Below, one piece after another: positions 1 to 6,531 of a DNA stretch of 45,426 nucleotides. The notes below the pieces were generated by a model. That model ran no database searches. It had not been told where the DNA came from and saw nothing but the letters and a program-made list of their open reading frames with translations. Position 1 is the stretch's first letter. Every line of letters starts with the position of its first letter. Position numbers and translations under genes: made by a program. This DNA is from Allobrachymonas sp. (GTDB lineage Bacteria; Pseudomonadota; Gammaproteobacteria; Burkholderiales; Burkholderiaceae_C). The stretch covers positions 1 to 45,426 of the forward strand of contig JAUMWT010000014.1 in assembly GCA_030529505.1 (NCBI GenBank), given 5' to 3'.

Positions 1-545
1 GCGATGAAGAAACGGCGGCCTTTGCCCGCGCCTTTGCCGACGGCATTGCCTGGGGCGATGCCAAGCAGGCCCTGTTCGAGCGCATCGACCGCGAAATCGC
101 CTCCATGCGCGCACGCTATGCCGAGTTGATCGCCCACCCCGCCGAGGTGGAGCGCATCTTGCAGCGCGGCGCCGAAAAAGCCCGCGCCGAGGCCACGCCC
201 TACATCCGCCAATTGCGCGAGGCCGTGGGGCTGCGCAACCTGGCGACCGCTGCCGCCGCTGCACATGCATCTGCCAGCAGCAAAGAAACATTGCCCACCT
301 TCAAGCAATACCGCGAAGCCGACGGCCGCTTCTACTTCAAACTCACCGCGGCCGATGGCAGCGTGCTGCTGCAAAGCCTGGGCCACGACAACCCCCGCGA
401 AGCGGGTCAGGCCGTGAAACGCTTGCAAAGCGAAGGCCCCGCCGCCCTGGCCGATTTGCAAAGCAAGCTGGCTCCCATCGCCGATCGCGCGGCGCTGGAA
501 CACGCCCTGGAACGCTTGAAAGCCGCCACCGAAGCGGCGGAATAA
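1..545 (+). CDS. trpS: tryptophan--tRNA ligase, C-terminal part (partial)
   Basis: The reading frame is open from the first bases (first full codon at position 3) and ends at TAA 543-545, so the start and catalytic core lie upstream of the window. The visible part begins with the class I TrpRS C-terminal helix pattern (DGIAWGDAKQALFERID, then RYAEL and ILQRGAEKAR). A further domain of about 75 residues follows, starting around TFKQYREADGRFYFKL. This C-terminal add-on is known from TrpRS of Comamonadaceae and related Burkholderiales; its role is not established. The enzyme charges tRNA-Trp with tryptophan in the cytoplasm. The identification rests on the GWGDAK-like segment and the lineage-typical extension, because the HIGH and KMSKS motifs are outside the window. 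Confidence 0.85.
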   Translation, partial: DEETAAFARAFADGIAWGDAKQALFERIDREIASMRARYAELIAHPAEVERILQRGAEKARAEATPYIRQLREAVGLRNLATAAAAAHASASSKETLPTFKQYREADGRFYFKLTAADGSVLLQSLGHDNPREAGQAVKRLQSEGPAALADLQSKLAPIADRAALEHALERLKAATEAAE

Positions 546-864
546 ATCAGGGCAACAACAAGGCCAGCACGCTGCTGGGCCTACGTGGCCTGCGTGGGTA
601 GCCCTTCGCGCTGCAATCAAGACAGGCGCCTGACAGGCCCGGGGCCTAGAATGCGCGCAGCTTGGGCGCTGGCCGCAGTGGCAACGCCACCGCCATCTGT
701 TGGCGCGGCAGTGTCATACCCTGCTGGCTCCGCGCCCCAGCCCTTGTTGTTGCTCTTGCTTCACGCACAGACGGGCTACCAAATCGCGGCACACCCCGCC
801 GCTGGCCGTCCCAAGGCAAGCGCAGCGCCCGCTTTCGCTTCCTGCCTCATTTGTGGATTGAGCC
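546..864. other. intergenic region, no gene seen
   Basis: This gap lies between trpS and the NlpE-like gene. Open frames here overlap one another and have no recognisable protein pattern. I see no convincing terminator or promoter; a TAGAAT at 647-652 lacks a properly spaced -35. Confidence 0.5.
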
Positions 865-1341
865 ATGTCTTTTTCGTCCTTGTTTGCGCGCACACGCCAA
901 TGGCCTACGCTGGCGGCCTGTGCAATCACCGCCTTGTTCATCGCTGGCTGCGGCAGCAGCCCCAAGCCGGTGCCCAAGCCCTCAAAGCCGCGTCCGCGCC
1001 CACCCGTGGTGCGCCGTGTCGAAAACTGGATGGGCACTTACCGCGGCACCGTGCCCTGCGCCTCGCTGGCCACGCCGGGTTGCACCGCGCAACAGCTGAC
1101 GCTGACGCTGCTGCCCGGCGACCAGTACGAGCTGGAAACCACCGTGCAGCGCGGCGGCCGCCCCTACACCATCATGAGCAAGGGCCGCTTTCAGTGGGAT
1201 GCGGGGCGCACGGTGATCACGCTGGCCTCCAAAGACGAAAACGCCCGCCTGCGCATTGGCCCGAACACGCTGGAGCGCCTGCCCGGCCTGCACGATGATG
1301 TGCAGGAAAGCTACCACGGCTACATCCTGCGCAAGCCTTGA
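865..1341 (+). CDS. NlpE-like outer-membrane lipoprotein
   Basis: A 158-residue protein with a lipoprotein signal peptide: positively charged start, hydrophobic stretch around residues 15-27 and lipobox FIAGC, giving acylated Cys29. A Pro/Lys-rich linker (residues 32-48) follows. The rest carries the NlpE N-terminal signature GTYRGTVPC, then GCTAQQLTLTLL and YELETT. NlpE proteins sit in the outer membrane. In E. coli NlpE signals surface contact and envelope or copper stress to Cpx. This protein has only the N-terminal NlpE domain, as many short homologues do, so a Cpx role cannot be assumed. The ATG is preceded by no strong ribosome binding site, but the signal peptide fixes the start well. 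It appears to be monocistronic. Confidence 0.75.
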   Translation: MSFSSLFARTRQWPTLAACAITALFIAGCGSSPKPVPKPSKPRPRPPVVRRVENWMGTYRGTVPCASLATPGCTAQQLTLTLLPGDQYELETTVQRGGRPYTIMSKGRFQWDAGRTVITLASKDENARLRIGPNTLERLPGLHDDVQESYHGYILRKP

Positions 1342-1766
1342 AAAACTCTCTTCAAACGCACTCCGGCCCCCCCCGATCATGCGCAGAATGAAAGCGATGG
1401 TGAGGTAGGCTCCAGCCGCAAGGCTGCCGTGACTTCATGAACTGGGCAACGCGCACTATCGCTTGCCGGTGGTCTGCACGCAGCGCATGGGAAGATGAGC
1501 TTGCCCATGTCTTGGGCGCTGCGTTGGCGAAGGTGGCCAGCGCACCTGTGCTTTGCGCTTTGCAGCTACCGCCTTTGCCAAGCAACGCACACGATGCAAA
1601 AACTTTGAACAGGCGCTGAATCGCTCACAAGCGCGGCAAGCCTCGAGACGACATCTGCTGTTCGGCTGTACAGGGCCAGCAAGTCAAACGATAATTTCCG
1701 GCTGGTATTCGCTGCTTGGCATGCTTGTGCGCCAGCATCATCAACTTTGCATCAGCTTTACCCACC
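1342..1766. other. intergenic region, no gene seen
   Basis: About 425 bases between the NlpE-like gene and the P-loop gene. The short open frames here have no family signature and alternate between strands. No clear terminator or repeat unit was seen. Confidence 0.45.
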
Positions 1767-2255
1767 ATGCCCACCCACATCGACCCCAACCGCTACATCA
1801 ACCCCGCCGCCTACGAGCTGGACCCCGTGGACGAAACCAACCGCGCCTGGGCGCAAGCCTATGCCGAGCTGGACGAAGCCCTGCGCCAGGCCGCGCCCGA
1901 CGGCAAGCTTTACCTCGTCTGCGGCTTGAGCCGCGCGGGCAAAACCACCTGGGTGCAACATCACTTCAATAAATTTGGCGACAAAACCGTGTTTTTTGAC
2001 GCCGCCGCGCCCGCCAAAACCCACCGCCAAAAAACCCTGCAACTGGCGCACAAACACGGCGTGCCCGCCACCGTCGTGTGGATCGACATCAGCCCCGAAC
2101 TGGCCCTGCAACGCAACCGCGAACTGCCGCCCGAAACCCGCTTGCCCGAATCCACCGTGCGCCACGCCTTTGCCCTGTACCAACTGCCCAGCGCCGAAGA
2201 AGGCTTTGCAGATGTGCAAATCGTGCCGGCTGATGCGGATCTGAACGCAGCCTAA
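1767..2255 (+). CDS. small P-loop NTPase, predicted kinase-like
   Basis: A 162-residue protein when started at the ATG at 1767 (MPTHIDPNRY). An in-frame ATG at 1716 would add 17 residues that look like untranslated sequence, so I prefer 1767. A Walker A motif GLSRAGKTTW lies around residues 53-62, followed by a strand and VVWIDIS, in the place where polynucleotide-kinase-like or Zeta-toxin-like small kinases have their second conserved strand. The ending LPESTVRHAFALYQLPSAEEGF resembles the R-x-x-F-x-x-P-x-x-x-E-G-F lid and tail of AAA_33-type predicted kinases. The substrate is unknown. It stands alone and is followed by a strong terminator. Confidence 0.65.
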   Translation: MPTHIDPNRYINPAAYELDPVDETNRAWAQAYAELDEALRQAAPDGKLYLVCGLSRAGKTTWVQHHFNKFGDKTVFFDAAAPAKTHRQKTLQLAHKHGVPATVVWIDISPELALQRNRELPPETRLPESTVRHAFALYQLPSAEEGFADVQIVPADADLNAA

Positions 2256-2310
2256 GGCGCAATACGCACTGAATTACCTTCTGCAAGTTTTTTGGACGAC
2301 TGCAAAAACA

Positions 2311-2345
2311 AAAGGCATGTGCCACTCGCGCACATGCCCTTTTTA
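2311..2345 (+). terminator. rho-independent terminator after P-loop gene
   Basis: A perfect 9-bp stem (GGCATGTGC at 2314-2322 with GCACATGCC at 2330-2338), a 7-base loop and a following T-rich run at 2340-2344. An A-rich stretch precedes the stem, so it may also work on the other strand. Confidence 0.85.
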
Positions 2346-2555
2346 TTCGCCCACATCTACAGCACCTAAGCAAATACCAATATCCGCCATGCAGTACAAA
2401 TTGTGCGCGTGATCCATTGGATAGTCTGCATCAGAACGTAATACGACATGAGGATAGAAAATTACAGAACGGGAAAGCAAGCGCAGGTGCAAGCGCATGC
2501 CGTGTGCTGAACTGGGTGGGGAGGAGAATGTTAAGAAAAGCTTGTACCACCCTCT

Positions 2556-2582
2556 TTGAAAACGCTTGCAAGATCGTATAAA
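2556..2582 (+). promoter_or_regulatory. possible sigma70 promoter for the orphan gene
   Basis: TTGAAA at 2556-2561 and TATAAA at 2577-2582 are separated by 15 bases, slightly short of the ideal 17. They lie in locally AT-rich DNA about 110 bases upstream of the start codon at 2696. Confidence 0.4.
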
Positions 2583-2695
2583 CTTGGTTGCACTGAAATG
2601 CAAAATGTTTCATCTTTGCTTTTCGTATGCAGTGCCGCTTCCAAGCTCTTTTCGGCACATACACAACGTTAGGAAAATAAAGAGGCCTTCAATAC

Positions 2696-3520
2696 ATGAA
2701 ACCGTGGATACGAAAAACCATCTTGGCGCTGGCACTGCTTATTGCTGGCATGGTTGGCGTGGCGCTCTGGACACCGGCTTACCTATTTTGGGTTGCGGCG
2801 GCTATTGCACCAGAACTGACCGCAAAAATGGTCGTGAAATGGAGTCTGTACCGCAACGAACTGATCGCTAAAAGCTTCTCGCTAGAAGAGCAGAAAAAGA
2901 ATCTGGAAGAACAAACTATCCGCATCGAACTGGGCGGAAAAAAATACAATATTCCGGTGCGCTATGCCTATAGTGAGGCGATTGAAAGACGTGGCTACTG
3001 GCCTGACGTTAAAAAAGAGCGCATCCCCGTTAAAGCTTTTTCTATGGATGTTTTGCTACCTGATTTAAAGCCTTACTATCCTGAAGATGACGCAGAGTGG
3101 AAAAAGTTGGGGCATGGAAAAAAGCTTGCCCTGAGCATAAGGCAAGAAGATGGTGAAAATTGGTATTTCTCGAAAAGAAAAAGCTTTTTCAATCATCAAG
3201 AGCTCTATCACAAACGTTCAGATGATGTTTATGATTTGGCTTATTTTGAGCCAACCGGTGGACTAAGGGATGAATTTTTTCCTCTTGATGAAAACGTAGA
3301 GCTAAATATTGAATGCACACCCAAAAAGAAACTTGATAGCACGCCATCTCCTGGCTGCAGCATCAAGTCAAACTATAAAAATGGAATTATTCTCGACTAT
3401 TTTTTCTCAAGAGATTACTTGAAAAACTGGAGAGAAATAGATCGTAATCTGAAAAGTATGCTGGATAGTTTTGAGCAAGAAGCAGCAATCGAAGCAGCTG
3501 CCAGCCCCAAGGATAACTGA
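2696..3520 (+). CDS. membrane-anchored protein of unknown function, AT-rich orphan
   Basis: A 274-residue protein with one N-terminal hydrophobic segment (about residues 8-38) and no lipobox, so it is probably anchored in the inner membrane with the remainder in the periplasm. The soluble part is rich in Lys, Glu and aromatic residues, with a charged helix (SLEEQKKNLEEQT) and the segments RGYWPD, LLPDLKPYYPED and KLGHGKK. I recognise no enzyme motif. This layout, a single anchor with a small soluble domain carrying the RGYWPD and LLPDLKPY signatures, reminds me of orphan immunity-type proteins linked to type VI or polymorphic toxins, but no toxin gene is present and I do not assign that role. 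Its DNA is clearly more AT-rich than its surroundings and is bounded by terminators on both sides, which suggests acquisition by transfer. An AAGAGG before the ATG may serve as the ribosome binding site. Confidence 0.7.
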   Translation: MKPWIRKTILALALLIAGMVGVALWTPAYLFWVAAAIAPELTAKMVVKWSLYRNELIAKSFSLEEQKKNLEEQTIRIELGGKKYNIPVRYAYSEAIERRGYWPDVKKERIPVKAFSMDVLLPDLKPYYPEDDAEWKKLGHGKKLALSIRQEDGENWYFSKRKSFFNHQELYHKRSDDVYDLAYFEPTGGLRDEFFPLDENVELNIECTPKKKLDSTPSPGCSIKSNYKNGIILDYFFSRDYLKNWREIDRNLKSMLDSFEQEAAIEAAASPKDN

Positions 3521-3596
3521 AATGGCATTGGCAATCACGCAAAAGCAATTGGCGCAAGCACTCAGATTTTGAAATATCCAAACCTTCTGTCCCTAA

Positions 3597-3628
3597 ATAA
3601 AAACGCCCCATCACTGGGGCGTTTTTAT
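3597..3628. terminator. bidirectional intrinsic terminator between convergent genes
   Basis: A perfect 14-bp inverted repeat (ATAAAAACGCCCCA at 3597-3610 and its complement at 3615-3628) with a TCAC loop. A-rich and T-rich flanks give a T run on either strand. It lies between the plus-strand orphan gene and the minus-strand DAHP synthase gene and probably ends both transcripts. Confidence 0.92.
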
Positions 3629-3655
3629 TGGTCGATCCGAACATTGCCAAGGCGC

Positions 3656-4786
3656 TTACTGCTGCTCCTTCTGCCGCCGCGCCAGCACCGCGTCCGACAA
3701 GGTGTGCAGCAGTTGCGCGGTTTCGTCCCAGCCCAGGCAGGCGTCGGTGATGCTTTTGCCGTATTCCAATTGCCGGGGGTTGTCTTGGCCGGGGGTGAAT
3801 TTCTGCGCGCCGCCGTGGATGTGGCTTTCGATCATCACGCCGAAGATGGCGTGCGAGCCAGCAGCCAGCTGTTCGGCAATGGCCTGGGCCACTTCGGGCT
3901 GGCGTTCGGCCGTTTTGTAGCTGTTGGCATGGCTGCAATCGACCATGACGCTGGCGCGCAGGCCGGCCGCTTCCAGCGCGGCGCAGGCGGCTTGCACACT
4001 TTGCGCGTCGTAATTGGGCGCTTTGCCGCCACGCAAAATCACGTGGCAGTCGTGATTGCCCTTGGTGGCGACGATGGCCACTTGCCCATTCTTGTGCACA
4101 GATAAAAAGTGGTGCCCGCGCGCGGCGGCCTGAATGGCGTCGGTGGCGATGCGGATGTTGCCATCGGTGCCGTTTTTGAAGCCGATGGGCGCGGACATGC
4201 CACTGGCCAGCTCGCGGTGCACCTGGCTTTCGGTGGTGCGCGCGCCGATGGCGCCCCAGCTGATGAGGTCGCCCACGTATTGGGGCGAGATCACGTCCAG
4301 AAATTCCGTGCCCGCGGGCAGGCCCATGCGGTTGATGTCGATGAGCAGTTGGCGGGCGATGCGCAGGCCCTCGTCGATGCGGCAGCTTTCATCCAGATAG
4401 GGGTCGTTGATGAGGCCCTTCCAGCCCACGGTGGTGCGGGGTTTTTCAAAGTACACGCGCATGACGATTTCAAGCGTGTTGCGGTATTGCTCGCGCAGTT
4501 TCACCAGGCGCTGGGCGTAATCGATGGCGGCTGCAGGATCGTGAATGGAGCACGGCCCGACGATGGCAAGCAGCCGATCGTCCAGCCCGTGGATGATGCG
4601 CTGGATGGCCTGGCGCGTTTGCCCCACCAGCGCTTCGACCGGCGAGCCGTTGATGGGAAAGAAGCGGATCAGGTGCTCGGGCGGCGGCAGCACGGTGAGG
4701 CTTTGGATGCGGTTGTTGTCGGTCTGGCTGGTTTTGTCTTCGGGCTGGGCGTACCAGGCGTTATCGAGCGTGGATTGGGGGGACAT
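3656..4786 (-). CDS. aroG: 3-deoxy-7-phosphoheptulonate (DAHP) synthase, class I AroG type
   Basis: A 376-residue cytoplasmic enzyme that condenses phosphoenolpyruvate and erythrose 4-phosphate, the first step of the shikimate pathway. Visible motifs are GPCSIHD (77-83), RVYFEKPRTTVGWKG (110-124), LRGG (251-254), VDCSHANS (282-289), ESHIHGG (320-326) and SITDAC (345-350). The metal ligands of E. coli AroG correspond to Cys79, His285, Glu320 and Asp348, and all are present. It is about 25 residues longer than E. coli AroG at the N-terminus; the class is usually feedback-regulated by Phe or Tyr. The start MSPQSTLDN has AAGGAAT upstream as ribosome binding site. About 170 bases upstream on the same strand lie a Phe-rich leader peptide and a terminator hairpin, implying control by phenylalanine supply. 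Confidence 0.95.
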   Translation of the reverse strand: MSPQSTLDNAWYAQPEDKTSQTDNNRIQSLTVLPPPEHLIRFFPINGSPVEALVGQTRQAIQRIIHGLDDRLLAIVGPCSIHDPAAAIDYAQRLVKLREQYRNTLEIVMRVYFEKPRTTVGWKGLINDPYLDESCRIDEGLRIARQLLIDINRMGLPAGTEFLDVISPQYVGDLISWGAIGARTTESQVHRELASGMSAPIGFKNGTDGNIRIATDAIQAAARGHHFLSVHKNGQVAIVATKGNHDCHVILRGGKAPNYDAQSVQAACAALEAAGLRASVMVDCSHANSYKTAERQPEVAQAIAEQLAAGSHAIFGVMIESHIHGGAQKFTPGQDNPRQLEYGKSITDACLGWDETAQLLHTLSDAVLARRQKEQQ

Positions 4787-4897
4787 GGTGGCAATTCCTT
4801 CAAACGGTTCAGCGATTCAAAGCAACGATTGCAGCAACGGAGTCAATCAACAAGCCGGGCCTGCGGTTGTGCTCATGGCCCAAACAGGCGCGCGGGC

Positions 4898-4931
4898 AAA
4901 AAAAAACCGCCGGGCGATGTCCTCGGCGGTT
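4898..4931 (-). terminator. intrinsic terminator in the aroG leader (attenuator)
   Basis: On the minus strand, AACCGCCG (4931-4924), an 11-base loop and CGGCGGTT (4912-4905) run directly into a tract of nine or more U. It lies between the leader peptide stop (4958) and the aroG start codon (4786), so it must be read through for aroG expression. That is the position expected of an attenuator. Confidence 0.85.
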
Positions 4932-4957
4932 TGTCAGTATGGCGTTTCGTGATGTGC

Positions 4958-5026
4958 TCAAGCCTCCTGCCCACCGGGGACGGGATGAAAGGCAAAGCCA
5001 AAAAAGAAAACGCCAGAAACTTGCAT
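4958..5026 (-). CDS. phenylalanine-rich leader peptide of aroG
   Basis: A 22-codon open frame that starts at ATG 5026-5024 and stops at TGA 4960-4958. Residues 7-13 read FFFGFAF, giving five Phe codons in seven. The stop codon lies 27 bases before the terminator stem. Phe-rich leader peptides followed by a terminator control pheA and pheST in enterobacteria, where stalling at Phe codons prevents terminator formation. Here the downstream gene is a DAHP synthase. A 1:2 type hairpin can form between TGGCGTTTTC (5015-5006) over the Phe codons and GAAACGCCA (4948-4940). No Shine-Dalgarno sequence precedes the ATG. Confidence 0.8.
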   Translation of the reverse strand: MQVSGVFFFGFAFHPVPGGQEA

Positions 5027-5033
5027 GGGCGCG

Positions 5034-5043
5034 AATATACCAC
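5034..5043 (-). promoter_or_regulatory. extended -10 promoter of the aroG leader
   Basis: On the minus strand TGGTATATT (TG at 5042-5041, hexamer TATATT at 5039-5034) forms an extended -10 element. No good -35 lies at the right distance. A start site seven or so bases downstream would fall on or next to the A of the leader peptide ATG at 5026. Confidence 0.55.
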
Positions 5044-5378
5044 GCTTGCCTTCGTTGGATGACAGAAGATGACTTTTGCAGGCAGACTTGAAGCGTTGTG
5101 CGCGATCCGCTTGGCAGGCGCTGTTGCGAAGCGTTGATGCAGACGTGAACGCAATCCTTGAAGCGAACGTTGATGCAAAGGCCCTTGCGCATGGCTCACG
5201 CCGCGCATGCACAGGGCCGCGCGCCTTGCCCGAGTGCGACGGTGCGCCGTGAACAGGTCTCGTGATCTGGGCCGCGTGCATCTATCTGGCGTGGCAACCC
5301 AGGCCCTGCTGCAAGGCCGAGGCGTTTGCTGCGCCAAGCCCCATGCGCTGCCTGTTGATGGCCTGGCTGCTTCGCCCG
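5044..5378. other. intergenic region, no gene seen
   Basis: Lies between the aroG leader promoter and the HAD phosphatase gene, both on the minus strand. A short local repetition (GTTGATGCA near 5132 and 5169) is present but too small to classify. Confidence 0.45.
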
Positions 5379-6101
5379 TCAACCATGCTGCAGCAGCCAC
5401 TGCTGCAAATCGGCAATGGATGGGGCCACATGCAGCGGGCGAAGGGCGGTCAGGCCCGAGGCATCGTGCGCGCCGTAGGTGACGGCCACGGCCGGGCAGG
5501 CGGCGTTGTGCGCCATGAGCAGATCGTGCGTGGTGTCGCCCACCATCAGGGTTTGCACGGGCGCGGTGTTGAAGGTGTCCATCAACTCGTTGAGCATGAG
5601 CGGATCGGGCTTGCTCGCGGTTTGGTCGGCCGTGCGCGTGGCATCGAACACATGGCGCAGATCGACCGCATCCAGCGCCTCGTTCAAGCCGCAGTGGCTT
5701 TTGCCGGTGGCAATGGCGAGCAGGTGGCCGCGCGCCTTCAGGGTCATGAGCATCTCGCGCGCGCCGTCGAACAGGGTGATGTCGTGCTGCAGCTGGCGGT
5801 ATTGCTCGCGATAGGCCTGGGCCAGCAGCGGCAGGCGGTGCGAGGGGATGTCTGGCGCAACCGTTTCCAGCGCCTGTTGCAGGCTCAGGCCGATGACGTG
5901 GCGCGCCGCTTCGCTGCTGGGCGGGGTGCCGCCCATTTCGGCCACGGCGGCTTGCAGGCTGCGCACGATGTTGCCGGCCGAGTCGAACAGGGTGCCGTCC
6001 CAATCGAAAACGATGAGCGGATAGCGCAAGGCCACGTAGTTGGGCGTGGCCAGGGTGCTGGAAGTGATTGGTGGCAGGGTCATCGATTCTTCATCCCTCA
6101 A
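5379..6101 (-). CDS. HAD-family phosphatase, phosphoglycolate phosphatase-like
   Basis: A 240-residue HAD hydrolase of subfamily IA. Motif I is DWDGTLFDS (Asp33 nucleophile, Asp35 acid/base), then a helical cap domain (about 45-110), motif II AIATGKS, motif III Lys in SKPDPLML, and motif IV VGDTTHDLLMA with the metal-binding aspartates. The pattern resembles Gph and related sugar-phosphate or nucleotide phosphatases. The substrate cannot be fixed from motifs. The first ATG (MRDEES) and the one at MTLPP are both possible starts; motif I then lies 33 or 27 residues in. It is a single gene, on the same strand as aroG but about 335 bases upstream of its promoter. Confidence 0.85.
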   Translation of the reverse strand: MRDEESMTLPPITSSTLATPNYVALRYPLIVFDWDGTLFDSAGNIVRSLQAAVAEMGGTPPSSEAARHVIGLSLQQALETVAPDIPSHRLPLLAQAYREQYRQLQHDITLFDGAREMLMTLKARGHLLAIATGKSHCGLNEALDAVDLRHVFDATRTADQTASKPDPLMLNELMDTFNTAPVQTLMVGDTTHDLLMAHNAACPAVAVTYGAHDASGLTALRPLHVAPSIADLQQWLLQHG

Positions 6102-6181
6102 TCAAAGCGGATGCGCCGATGGTAGGCGATGGGCGGGACATGGCGCGGCCCCACACCATTTGTTTCAGAAGCTGTGGTTTC

Positions 6182-6531
6182 AGAGCCTGTTCAAAATCTC
6201 AACGCAAGGCGCCTGGCTATCGCAAGGCTTGAATCAGGACGCAGAAGGCGCAGAGCTTTCGCCAAAGCCGCAGAAGTTTTCAAAGCTGTTTTCACCGCAA
6301 AGGCACAGAGGGCGCAGAGCTCTTTTGATGTCTCTGCGTGACGTGAGCGCATCGCAGCATGGCCAACAAATGAGGCACGGAAGCAGCCGTTCTTGGCGAG
6401 CCAACTTCTGTGCCCTCTGCGTGGCTTCTGCGCCTCCTTTGCGGTTTCCGCGCCCACCCAGCCCTTCGATTGACCCCAGGCCGCTCATCTCCATCTTCAA
6501 GCGCCCGCAAGGAGCTTGTGGATCAGCCTCT
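6182..6531. repeat. expanded copy of the AGAACCTGTT inverted-repeat element
   Basis: The left end (6182-6200, AGAGCCTGTTCAAAATCTC, followed by AACGCAAGGCG) matches one terminus of the dispersed element. The right end (about 6493-6531, TTCAAGCGCCCGCAAGGAGC and then CAGCCTCT) matches the other terminus in inverted orientation. The copy is about 350 bp instead of about 165 because its middle holds GCAGAG-type repeats. Its right edge touches the stop codon of the outer-membrane factor gene (6531-6533). Confidence 0.65.
6236..6455. repeat. GCAGAG/CACAGAG repeat block, copy 1 (inverted arrangement)
   Basis: Units such as GACGCAGAAGGCGCAGAG and CCGCAAAGGCACAGAGGGC run on the plus strand at 6236-6325. 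The complementary form (TTCTGTGCCCTCTGCGTGG, TTCTGCGCCTCCTTTGCGG) runs at 6405-6450, so the block is roughly palindromic. A 20-plus base core (6261-6288, centred on CGCAGAAGTTTTCAAA) recurs in opposite orientation at 20125-20151. Confidence 0.7.
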
